Source: a virus. Taken from it: a stretch of DNA of 37,710 bases. Where the stretch lies: positions 1-37,710 of IMG/VR virus record IMGVR_UViG_3300028392_000145; one strand, given 5' to 3'. How positions within the stretch are numbered: position 1 is the stretch's first letter; each line of letters opens with the position of its first letter. Made by a program: the position numbers and the translations under genes. Shown piece after piece: positions 31,743 to 37,710 of the stretch. The notes beneath the pieces are model-generated. The model searched no databases and had not been told where the DNA came from. It worked only from the letters and a program-made list of their open reading frames with translations.

Positions 31743-32144
31743 TTATTTTTTCAATATTATTGCAAAAGCAATCAATACCGCACTAGCAAGTACAATTAAA
31801 CTAGTTTCGGTAGTAATTTTCTTGTTATCGGCTACTTGTGCCGCTTGCATTTGACCCGAAAAATTCATGTAGTCTATTAGTTTTACACTCTCTTTTTCGC
31901 ATCCACAATCTTCTTTTTTTCTAGGGAATTTTTTATCGAAATATTCCATAAACAACTCTTTGTCGGGGTTGTTTTCTACAATTTCCATTAAGGCTGGCTC
32001 ACCTTCATAGGCTACCAATTGTTGCAAAGCCATACCTAGCGGTTGCTCTTTATCTACAACATAGCCGTATTTATGTAGCAATGATTTGGCAAAGTAAGGA
32101 TTACTTGCTGCTACATAACCATACATATTGACATTATTCGCCAT
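31743..32144 (-). CDS. C-tail-anchored virion-type protein, 133 aa
   Basis: Residues 10-60 form a helical domain (VAASNPYFAKSLLHKYGYVV...) similar in layout to the one in the 30960-31727 product. A Cys pair (EDCGCEKES) and a C-terminal membrane segment (SLIVLASAVLIAFAIIL) ending in KK follow. It is the first gene of the long membrane-protein operon, right after the capsid terminator. A perfect -7 element is only five bases before the ATG. It is probably abundant in the virion. Confidence 0.72.
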   Translation of the reverse strand: MANNVNMYGYVAASNPYFAKSLLHKYGYVVDKEQPLGMALQQLVAYEGEPALMEIVENNPDKELFMEYFDKKFPRKKEDCGCEKESVKLIDYMNFSGQMQAAQVADNKKITTETSLIVLASAVLIAFAIILKK

Positions 32145-32149
32145 AATAA

Positions 32150-32157
32150 CAAATTTA
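32150..32157 (-). promoter_or_regulatory. -7 element TAAATTTG just before an ATG
   Basis: The minus strand reads TAAATTTG, a perfect TAnnTTTG, then TTATT and the ATG of the gene at 31743-32144. Transcription would start at or near the start codon. No TTG is seen upstream at -33. It follows the capsid terminator, so a new promoter is expected here. Confidence 0.5.
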
Positions 32158-32169
32158 ATACTTTTTAAT

Positions 32170-32212
32170 GAAAAAAGGGTGAAGAAGATATACTATCCGC
32201 TTCACCCCTTTC
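32170..32212 (-). terminator. Rho-independent terminator after the capsid candidate
   Basis: On the minus strand GGGTGAAG pairs with CTTCACCC, closing a loop of about 15 bases, and a run of T follows. It lies 27 bases after the stop of the 32239-32949 gene and isolates its transcript. Confidence 0.85.
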
Positions 32213-32238
32213 CTTTATATTAAACCTTCAGTTTTGTA

Positions 32239-32949
32239 TTAACGAGCTGCTGGTCTGATGATTCTTGGAGAACCATATTGTTTAGATACTGGGTTTCCAC
32301 CTAATCCACGAGCGATATTGATAGTATCAGAAGGATAGAATTGGAATTGTACACTTGAAGCTGCAAATACTTGCAAAGTCAATCTAGTAAAACCATCAAT
32401 TCTAAACGGCTGCTTTAATTCAATAACACCAGATTGTTGTTGGTATGGGTCGATAACTGGAGTTAAGATTTTTACTGCACTATTACCATTCGCATCTTGT
32501 GTGCTTAAAGTAATTGATTGTAAAACTTGACTAACTACACCATTTATAGACGAAATCAAAGTAGAACCGATTGAGAAAGGGCTTACACTTGATTGGTTAA
32601 GTAAGTTGTAATAAGTTGTGTTAGACAATCCACTAGTGATAGTAACATTATTAACTGTTAATGAACCATTACTGAAACCAGCATTGTTCAAATAGATATA
32701 TGCACCAAAAATGTCAACCGATACGGCTGCATTTGAAGCATTAGATACAGTGATGATGTAAGGTTGAGAACGCATACTTGCGGCAGGAGCAGCGGCAGCG
32801 GCAGCAGGAGCTGGAGTACCATCAGCATAAGTGAAGAAATCTTCTCCACCAGCAAAATACATATCGTCATCCAAGAAACCATCTGCACCAACGAACTGCT
32901 CATTAAGAGAGCGGTTTGCGTTTTGTAGGTAACGTGAGATATTACTCAT
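32239..32949 (-). CDS. Candidate major capsid protein, 236 aa
   Basis: The first 58 residues form a flexible acidic arm: FVGADGF at 19-25, MYFAGGEDFF at 30-39, then a Pro/Ala linker. Residues 60-215 are beta-rich without membrane segments, with alternating strands (PYIITVSNASNAAVSVDIFGAY; GVIELKQPFRIDGFTRLTLQVF). The C-terminus is basic (PRIIRPAAR). The folded part, about 160-175 residues, fits a single jelly roll rather than the double barrel of PRD1-type capsids. The gene has a strong consensus promoter, its own terminator and only a 34-residue companion, which fits a highly expressed shell protein next to the packaging operon. No direct homologue recognised. Confidence 0.66.
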   Translation of the reverse strand: MSNISRYLQNANRSLNEQFVGADGFLDDDMYFAGGEDFFTYADGTPAPAAAAAAPAASMRSQPYIITVSNASNAAVSVDIFGAYIYLNNAGFSNGSLTVNNVTITSGLSNTTYYNLLNQSSVSPFSIGSTLISSINGVVSQVLQSITLSTQDANGNSAVKILTPVIDPYQQQSGVIELKQPFRIDGFTRLTLQVFAASSVQFQFYPSDTINIARGLGGNPVSKQYGSPRIIRPAAR

Positions 32950-32989
32950 TTGATTAAATTTTAAAAATTTGAAATTTGATTAAATTGAA

Positions 32990-33094
32990 TTATTTGGTAG
33001 TTGCTTTGTCAAGCATCGGCTTAACTGCTAACATATACAATGCTACACCAGCGGTAACAACCAAAATGTCTTTAATAAGTCCTTTGTAGTCCAT
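32990..33094 (-). CDS. 34-residue single-pass membrane peptide
   Basis: The frame runs from ATG 33094 to TAA at 32990-32992. The peptide (MDYKGLIKDILVVTAGVALY, then MLAVKPMLDKATTK) is one membrane helix with charged ends. It is the first gene after the capsid promoter and 40 bases before the capsid start, so it must be transcribed at the same level. Very small membrane peptides are common in membrane-containing phage virions. Confidence 0.72.
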   Translation of the reverse strand: MDYKGLIKDILVVTAGVALYMLAVKPMLDKATTK

Positions 33095-33155
33095 TTCTTT
33101 TTATTTAAAGAATTAAAATAATGTTTGATTAAGAATACAGATTCTTTAGTCGTAA

Positions 33156-33185
33156 CAAACTTAAATTACCTACTATGTTTTGCAA
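33156..33185 (-). promoter_or_regulatory. Strong Bacteroidota promoter of the capsid unit
   Basis: The minus strand has TTG (33183-33185), a 19-base spacer and TAAGTTTG (33156-33163), an exact TTG / TAnnTTTG promoter. Transcription should start near 33149, about 55 bases before the ATG of the 34-residue gene. It is the clearest promoter in the window. Confidence 0.75.
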
Positions 33186-33247
33186 TCAATTTGTATTGAT
33201 TTGTTTTCAATACATAGTATATTGAATTTTTATAGATTTATTCAATA
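33185..33247. promoter_or_regulatory. Array of inverted repeats upstream of the capsid promoter
   Basis: Three linked palindromes occupy the bases just upstream of the -33 element: ATCAAT/ATTGAT (33185-33200), TTCAATA/TATTGAA (33206-33226) and the same TATTGAA with a further TTCAATA (33220-33247). Such half-site arrays usually bind a dimeric regulator. The sequence is AT-rich, so some matches could be chance. Confidence 0.5.
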
Positions 33248-33267
33248 CAATGCCTTATTATATGTTG

Positions 33268-33296
33268 CAAAAAAAAACCACCCTTTTTGGGTGGCT
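33268..33296 (-). terminator. Rho-independent terminator after the packaging ATPase
   Basis: The minus strand reads GCCACCC, AAAAA, GGGTGG and then a run of nine T, a textbook terminator. It begins about 30 bases after the ATPase stop at 33328 and ends the packaging operon. Confidence 0.9.
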
Positions 33297-33327
33297 TGAT
33301 AAAATATCGTGAAATAGTAATCTTTTT

Positions 33328-34149
33328 TTATTGGAAGTACACTTTTTGCATCCTTGCCTTTACATCGGCTATGGCAGTTTGGTCAGTCCATTTCTTCTTA
33401 CTATCGGCATCCTTTTGTACTAAATAAGGTTTAATTAAAGAATTGTAGTTTTCGTTTATGAATTGGTCAATACTATTTTCAATCATTTCTTGGCTAAAAC
33501 CACCACGAACTTTCTCTTCATCCATATCTACATAAACAAAGAATCTTTTATTGCCAGCATTGTATTCATTATTGACCATTATTTCGGCAATACGCATAAA
33601 TTCAAATTTGTCTGGGAACTTCTTTATGTGTCTTTGTACACTCTCTGTATTCTTATGGAAACGCAACACATTTAGATTACCCCATACTTTTGTATTGATA
33701 CGACCTAGTGATTGATAAGATAGTATAATATCCAAACCAACGTGTCTATTGGTACAAATAGCACCAATCAAGTCATCGGGCAAATGGTCACCAATAAACT
33801 TATTAATATCTTCAATAAGCAATAACCCATTTTGAAAACGATTTAAAACAAAGAATAAAGCCTGAGCCCATTCGTCTAGTGTCATCCTTCTACCATCGGG
33901 GTGGAAAGGTCTAACCCTTCTAATTTCAATGCTTGGGTGTACACTAAATAAAGCAACGTGCTCCAACGATATTGCTGGCACATTAAATACACCATATTCA
34001 TCATTAACATCCATTATCAAGCACCTTCTACCCTTAATACCCCTATATACATCGCCCGTTACGATGGAGTTCATCATAATTAAGTGCTGGTAACTTTTAC
34101 CAACACCCTTCTTACCGCAAGCCGCCATTAAACAAACTTCACGAGCCAT
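33328..34149 (-). CDS. HerA/FtsK-type genome packaging ATPase
   Basis: The 273-residue protein has Walker A GKKGVGKS (residues 12-19), a short strand LIMDVNDEYGVF, and Walker B GLLLIEDINKF near residue 108. A TNRHVGLDIILSYQSLGRI segment carries the Arg-finger-like and Gln-sensor positions of HerA/FtsK motors. No membrane segment is present, unlike FtsK itself or the Zot proteins of filamentous phages. Size and layout match the A32/P9-type packaging ATPases of tailless viruses with internal membranes. It would pump DNA into a preformed capsid. It is the last gene of its operon and ends at a strong terminator. Confidence 0.86.
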   Translation of the reverse strand: MAREVCLMAACGKKGVGKSYQHLIMMNSIVTGDVYRGIKGRRCLIMDVNDEYGVFNVPAISLEHVALFSVHPSIEIRRVRPFHPDGRRMTLDEWAQALFFVLNRFQNGLLLIEDINKFIGDHLPDDLIGAICTNRHVGLDIILSYQSLGRINTKVWGNLNVLRFHKNTESVQRHIKKFPDKFEFMRIAEIMVNNEYNAGNKRFFVYVDMDEEKVRGGFSQEMIENSIDQFINENYNSLIKPYLVQKDADSKKKWTDQTAIADVKARMQKVYFQ

Positions 34150-34157
34150 TTTTATTA

Positions 34158-34436
34158 TTATTTTTTAAGTGTTAACTCTACCCTTAATGCACCTAAATAA
34201 ACACTAAATGATAGAGTTCTAATTTTTGTTTCACATAAACTAAAATCATATTCTAACTTTTGTAGTTCATTCTTTTTTATAAATATAGGTAGTACAACAC
34301 AACCATCCACTTTGATAGAAAAATCTTGTTCGTCTTCTAAAGGAAAATCAAATTTACCCGATTCACCTTCTACTGTTGCAAGAATTTCTATCAATCCACG
34401 TTTAAAACCTATCCATTCTGGGCTTTTTACTTTCAT
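34158..34436 (-). CDS. Hypothetical protein next to packaging ATPase, 92 aa
   Basis: No family recognised. The protein is soluble and beta-prone, with SPEWIGFKRGLIEILATVEGES, FSIKVDGCVVLPIFI and a final TLSFSVYLGALRVELTLKK. The last part has strands but no clear membrane segment. It sits eight bases before the ATPase gene in the same operon. It may assist packaging or assembly, by position only. Confidence 0.62.
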   Translation of the reverse strand: MKVKSPEWIGFKRGLIEILATVEGESGKFDFPLEDEQDFSIKVDGCVVLPIFIKKNELQKLEYDFSLCETKIRTLSFSVYLGALRVELTLKK

Positions 34437-34447
34437 TTTATTTAGTA

Positions 34448-35602
34448 TTAATCCAAGCCCTCTATTATATCGTCATTTTTCTTGCTTGGCTGATTAATTG
34501 TTTCATTCAATACAATCGCTTCTGCTATCTCTGCTTCATCAATAGGAATATAGTCTTTAGGTGTTTTTTTAACCTTTTTATTTTTCAAAGCTTGTTTATA
34601 ATCACTCTCTTGTCTTTGTGCATCACTAGCCCATTTGCGTTCTTTTGCCTTTTGTTGCATTAATCTTTCTTTGCCAGTTTTTGGAACTTCCATTTGCTGC
34701 CTTGTACCCATCACCACTTCATTGGTAGCAAAATTGTAATCTTCAACAAACTCTTCTTGTTTTGGATATACAAATTCTTGTGCTTGTGCTTGTGCTTGTG
34801 TATAATTTGGTTGTGATGATTGTGGCTCTTCCTGTGGCTCTTGTGGTCTACTTGCTTGTGGTCTAGGTTGTGGAGCTTGACCACTTTCTCGCATAGCTAT
34901 TGTGTAATCTTTGATAACATTAATCATGTCATTCATTGTAGTCCTTAATTGAGAAGCTATCACTATTTTAACCGCAACGTCTTTGAATATTAAATAACCA
35001 AGATATTGTTCATCAGTTAGTCCTGCACCATGCTTTTCCATTACCCTTGTTAAAACGGGAGTAACTTCTTTTTTAAATTCTCTACTAACTGTTAAAGCAT
35101 CCTTATTTTGCTCATTAAATTCTTTTACAAATTCACCAGCGGTGATAGTCTTACCATAATCATAAGGTATTTCAACATTTAAGTCTACCAACCCTTCTGC
35201 TTCTAATTTTCTCAACTTACTCTCTGGAAATTGCAATGCCTTATTAGCAAATACATGAAGTTGCTCATATCCATCCACGACAAGTTTTGCTAGGTGTTCC
35301 GCACCCATCTTTTTTTCTTTGTCGTTAATATCATTCATTGCAGGATTAATAGGTGATGAATCCGATTTACGACCACCGCCGCCACCATTTCCACCACTAT
35401 TTCCACCGCCACCACCAAGCATATCGTACGGGTTTTCCCTTGAAGATATAGTTCTCTTAGCTGCCATTGGCTCTGGGATAGCAGTGCTTAATTGTGCTGC
35501 ATTTGCATCACTTTCAACTTGTGTATATGCCCTTTCAATGACGTTATCCATCATTGGATTATAATTAGCTATTGGTGGTGTTTGTGGTTTTTGCTCTTCC
35601 AT
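34448..35602 (-). CDS. Large, partly disordered protein of the packaging operon
   Basis: The 384-residue protein has a low-complexity N-terminus (Pro, Asn and Gly-rich, with GGGGGNSGGNGGGGG around residue 62). A helical domain at about 90-245 follows: KKMGAEHLAKLVVDGYEQLHVFANKAL, then EFNEQNKDALTVSREFKKEV and TRVMEKHGAGLTDEQYLGYLIF. The C-terminus is rich in Gln, Lys and Glu (TQAQAQAQEF). The helical domain is also seen in other Bacteroidota phage or plasmid proteins, but I know no function. It could bridge ATPase, DNA and portal vertex. Uncertain. Confidence 0.66.
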   Translation of the reverse strand: MEEQKPQTPPIANYNPMMDNVIERAYTQVESDANAAQLSTAIPEPMAAKRTISSRENPYDMLGGGGGNSGGNGGGGGRKSDSSPINPAMNDINDKEKKMGAEHLAKLVVDGYEQLHVFANKALQFPESKLRKLEAEGLVDLNVEIPYDYGKTITAGEFVKEFNEQNKDALTVSREFKKEVTPVLTRVMEKHGAGLTDEQYLGYLIFKDVAVKIVIASQLRTTMNDMINVIKDYTIAMRESGQAPQPRPQASRPQEPQEEPQSSQPNYTQAQAQAQEFVYPKQEEFVEDYNFATNEVVMGTRQQMEVPKTGKERLMQQKAKERKWASDAQRQESDYKQALKNKKVKKTPKDYIPIDEAEIAEAIVLNETINQPSKKNDDIIEGLD

Positions 35603-35608
35603 TATTGT

Positions 35609-36025
35609 TTATTTTAATTTTTTATCAAGTATTGATTTTATTTTTAAATATTTAACGTCAGTAGTATATTTTGGATTTAGATTTTCAATCAAAGTTTTAT
35701 ACTTACTTAAAAGACTTTTATCCTTTGACTTAAAAATACAACGATTTATTTCACCTAAAGTCATTTTTTCATATAGGTAGTAAATGCAAAAGCCTACCGC
35801 TATTTTATTTTCTCCCCTTAAATAACGGCTATTTACAAATTCATCGACACTAATAGAAAGGGCTTCCGAAACGGAATTTAAAACAAGATTGGTGTATTCA
35901 TCTTCTAACCAATTTTTCGTACTACCAACGTAGTTTAATACTTTAATGGTCTTTTCTACACCATTAGTTTTTATATGTAAAGACAAAGCTTCAATAAGCC
36001 TAGTGCTATCGTCTAAATTTTTCAT
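35609..36025 (-). CDS. Hypothetical helical protein, 138 aa
   Basis: The protein is soluble and mostly helical (TRLIEALSLHIKTNGVEKTIKVL, YTNLVLNSVSEALSISVDEF). LSISVDEFVNSRYLRGENKIAVGFCIYYLYEK in the middle resembles the helix-turn-helix layout of small DNA-binding proteins, which makes a regulatory role possible. It is the first gene of the packaging operon and follows a good promoter. Family not recognised. Confidence 0.62.
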   Translation of the reverse strand: MKNLDDSTRLIEALSLHIKTNGVEKTIKVLNYVGSTKNWLEDEYTNLVLNSVSEALSISVDEFVNSRYLRGENKIAVGFCIYYLYEKMTLGEINRCIFKSKDKSLLSKYKTLIENLNPKYTTDVKYLKIKSILDKKLK

Positions 36026-36051
36026 GGTTGTTTTTATTTCATTAATAGTTG

Positions 36052-36080
36052 CAAATATATTGAAAATATAAATTTACCAA
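36052..36080 (-). promoter_or_regulatory. Bacteroidota promoter of the packaging operon
   Basis: The minus strand has TTG (36078-36080), an 18-base spacer and TATATTTG (36052-36059), a perfect TTG / TAnnTTTG promoter. It is 27 bases before the ATG at 36025. The -33 element lies beside the stop of the upstream nuclease gene. Confidence 0.68.
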
Positions 36081-36484
36081 CCTTTAATTACATTCTTTAG
36101 AATTTTACCATTAGCCTTGAACCATGCCCCATCAATCACTCTCAATTTAACTTCTGGATGGTATTTAGCCATTCTTTTATATTTAGTCCTATCCTTTGAT
36201 GTTTCATATCCCTTCACCTCTATGTACTCTATATTTCCACTAGGGAACTCTACCTTCCAATCAATCTTATAACTAGTAACACCTCTTTTAATACCCTCAA
36301 ACCAAAACGTATCTGGCTCATACCAATAGTCAATAATATGACCATGTTTTTTCATGAATGAAAGATATAAACAATATCTTTTTTCCCACAAAGACTTCAA
36401 ATACATTCTTTTACCATCAATTTCAACCCATCCCTTCCAAACTGACCTTTGAACAATTGGCTTGCCGCCTGTTGTAAATTTCAT
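36074..36484 (-). CDS. PD-(D/E)XK nuclease, DUF1064-like
   Basis: The 136-residue protein has SLWEKRYCLYLSFMKKHG (Glu-containing first helix), YWYEPDTFWFEG, SYKIDWKVEF and YIEVKGYETSKDR, giving the order E...D...E-x-K of PD-(D/E)XK nucleases. It is close in size to phage Holliday-junction resolvases of the T7 endonuclease I / DUF1064 group. Likely roles are resolving branched DNA before packaging or host DNA degradation. Its first 62 bases overlap the homing endonuclease gene in another frame, an unusual arrangement. Confidence 0.75.
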   Translation of the reverse strand: MKFTTGGKPIVQRSVWKGWVEIDGKRMYLKSLWEKRYCLYLSFMKKHGHIIDYWYEPDTFWFEGIKRGVTSYKIDWKVEFPSGNIEYIEVKGYETSKDRTKYKRMAKYHPEVKLRVIDGAWFKANGKILKNVIKGW

Positions 36485-37133
36485 TTTTCTTTTTTATTAT
36501 GACTTTACTTATTGTTGAAATAGAAACCCCATATTTTTTTGATAGTGTAGATAAGGAAACTTTCTTGGGTATATACTCCAAAACCAATTTTTCTGCTATA
36601 AAGTCATCTATTTTTGCTCTTTTTTTATTTGAAATAGCTATTATTTTTTTTTGTTCTTCACTAATTTTTCTACCAAATCTTGGGTGTAAATTACCTAATT
36701 TACCTAGAAGAATAGAATTAGAGCCTTTATTAGAATTTCTATTTTTTTCTATACTTTCTTTTGTATGTTTTTTACCATACATTCCATGTTTTTCCTTATT
36801 TGATAACCTTAATTTTTGAGTATCACTTAATTTTTTCCTACTATTTTCAGAAAGAGAGAAACCTAATGTACCTTCTCCACCATCTGTAAAATTGCATATT
36901 TCACTAGCACTATTATCTCTCCAAAAATTTATCAAATATTTTTCTATACAACAAGCTTCTTCCCAAATTAAACTATTGTGAGTTATTTCAACAAAATAAC
37001 CATATTTTGATGTTATTTTTTGCCAATATTCAGTTCTTTTATGTTTTGTATATGCTCTTTTTTCATTTTTACCTATCCCAATATAGAATACTTCATTATT
37101 ATCTTTTCTCTTATGTAAATAAACTATTGCCAT
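36423..37133 (-). CDS. GIY-YIG homing endonuclease with NUMOD3 motif
   Basis: The 236-residue protein begins with a GIY-YIG nuclease domain: IVYLHKRKDNNEVFYIGIG (VYLH and YIG), then KRAYTKHKR, EEACCIEKYLINFW with the conserved Glu, and NFTDGGEG. DNA-binding NUMOD3-like parts follow (HGMYGKKHTKESIEKN, HPRFGRKISEEQKKI). A C-terminal helix-turn-helix is present (KVSLSTLSKKYGVSISTISKVI). Such enzymes are mobile genes that cut phage DNA lacking them. The start shares bases with the PAP2 stop (TAATG), and the end overlaps the nuclease gene. It is a free-standing homing gene. Confidence 0.88.
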   Translation of the reverse strand: MAIVYLHKRKDNNEVFYIGIGKNEKRAYTKHKRTEYWQKITSKYGYFVEITHNSLIWEEACCIEKYLINFWRDNSASEICNFTDGGEGTLGFSLSENSRKKLSDTQKLRLSNKEKHGMYGKKHTKESIEKNRNSNKGSNSILLGKLGNLHPRFGRKISEEQKKIIAISNKKRAKIDDFIAEKLVLEYIPKKVSLSTLSKKYGVSISTISKVIIKKKNEIYNRRQANCSKVSLEGMG

Positions 37134-37681
37134 TATAAACCATATTTAGCCTTAAATGCTTTGTCCTTAAATATAGTTTCAGAAATAAAGATTGCATAGT
37201 CATTATCACTTTGGTAGTGTAATCCCATATATAGTCTTGAATATTCAATATCCTTTGCTAGTGCATCGAAATAACTAAAATTCTCTGGGTAATAGTTCCC
37301 TAATACTTGACAAATTAAATGAGATTGCAATGTATGACCACTAGGATAAGAAGGGCTACTAGCCGAAACACTATCAAAAGGAAATAGTTTCAACTTATAT
37401 TCTTTAGCTAATTGGTATGGTCTAGGTCTTTGAAAATGAAATTTTAATTTGGCAATTATTGGCAAAGTATCGTCAATGATTTGGTCTATTGCGGTAACTG
37501 CTCTTTCATCAAGACCATGTTTAATAATTATATCCGCTAGTACCCTTTCAAGTGAATGGTCGTAAGACTTATATCGTTTTAAAATAACTTCATCCCCTTG
37601 CAATGCCGCAACGTAATCCACCAATTCATTTAATTCTTCTCTAGTAGCTTTTGAGCTATTTAAAGGAAAACCAAACTTCAT
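37133..37681 (-). CDS. PAP2-type phosphatase, soluble
   Basis: The 182-residue protein has the three PAP2 motifs in order: KLKFHFQRPRP (K-x6-RP) at about 98-108, SYPSGHTLQ (PSGH) near 131, and SRLYMGLHYQSDND (SR-x5-H-x3-D) near 149. The catalytic His residues are all present. It has no membrane helices, unlike PgpB-type lipid phosphatases, so it belongs with the soluble class A acid phosphatases or related phage proteins. It would remove phosphate from a phosphomonoester or lipid-linked phosphate. Its place beside phage nuclease genes is unusual. Confidence 0.8.
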   Translation of the reverse strand: MKFGFPLNSSKATREELNELVDYVAALQGDEVILKRYKSYDHSLERVLADIIIKHGLDERAVTAIDQIIDDTLPIIAKLKFHFQRPRPYQLAKEYKLKLFPFDSVSASSPSYPSGHTLQSHLICQVLGNYYPENFSYFDALAKDIEYSRLYMGLHYQSDNDYAIFISETIFKDKAFKAKYGL

Positions 37682-37710
37682 TAATTGCGATAAATGTTTA
37701 TCGTATGGGG
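37681..37710 (-). CDS. Possible C-terminus of an upstream gene
   Basis: The minus strand has a frame of nine codons ending in TAA at 37681-37683, overlapping the PAP2 ATG (TAATG). This is the same coupled layout as elsewhere in the window, so an upstream gene likely ends here. The length is far too short to judge its product. Confidence 0.3.
   Translation of the reverse strand, partial: PHTINIYRN

Noticed and set aside
33328-34149. Zot-like filamentous phage assembly protein
   Set aside because: No membrane segment is present and the Walker and Gln-sensor layout fits HerA/FtsK packaging motors better. The capsid and fibre genes also do not fit a filamentous phage.
1-37710. tRNA genes or ribosomal RNA
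   Set aside because: I saw no cloverleaf-like or conserved rRNA sequence while reading the gaps; coding density leaves very little room. This is by eye only.

Overview
The window looks like part of a dsDNA virus genome infecting a Flavobacterium-like member of the Bacteroidota. The evidence is: low GC; mostly TAA stops; start codons preceded by A-rich leaders rather than Shine-Dalgarno sequences; and promoters of the Bacteroidota type (TTG, 18-21 bases, TAnnTTTG). Genes are packed tightly, with many ATGA and TAATG stop/start overlaps. I see no terminase, portal, tail tube, tape measure or baseplate gene. Instead there is a HerA/FtsK-type P-loop ATPase of packaging size, a short beta-rich, abundantly expressed-looking protein that is the best major capsid candidate, and about twenty small single-pass (or two-pass) membrane proteins in two operons. 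That combination fits a tailless icosahedral phage with a membrane. No experimental identity is claimed, and both ends of the genome lie outside the window.

Layout. 1-2441 (+): recombination genes (Cas4/AddB-like Fe-S exonuclease, RecT) and small proteins. 2431-5670 (-): three GT-A-like glycosyltransferases and a methyltransferase. 5740-9873 (-): a mucin-like Ser/Thr protein and membrane/virion proteins, including a paralogous pair, a cupin and a peptidoglycan-binding protein. 9931-17450: a glycan cassette bracketed by two terminators, with an APS-kinase-like protein and DUF6165 leftward, and GT9, a triple-domain glycosyltransferase, GT4, a TibC/BAHT-like O-heptosyltransferase and NinG rightward. 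17457-25413 (-): fibre region with a 2012-residue protein carrying two Gly-Ser/Thr-Ser tripeptide tracts and a smaller relative. 25446-32144 (-): a long operon of membrane proteins with SH3, LEA-like and metallopeptidase domains. 32239-33094 (-): capsid candidate plus a 34-residue membrane peptide, with its own promoter and terminator. 33328-36025 (-): packaging ATPase operon. 36074-37710 (-): nuclease, GIY-YIG homing endonuclease and PAP2 phosphatase.

The most exciting reading is a virus-encoded glycoprotein system. Fibre proteins made largely of Ser/Thr repeats sit next to a glycosyltransferase cluster containing a member of the family that sugars autotransporter repeats. This resembles serine-rich adhesin loci, here used to coat a virion. 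A second signal is a short motif of the type F-x-G-A/G-D-G-F found in the capsid candidate, in the N-terminus of a spike-like protein and in at least one membrane protein, which suggests a shared docking or processing tag. Four genes are reported that are very short or incomplete: 39, 46 and 34 residues, and a 5'-truncated exonuclease.
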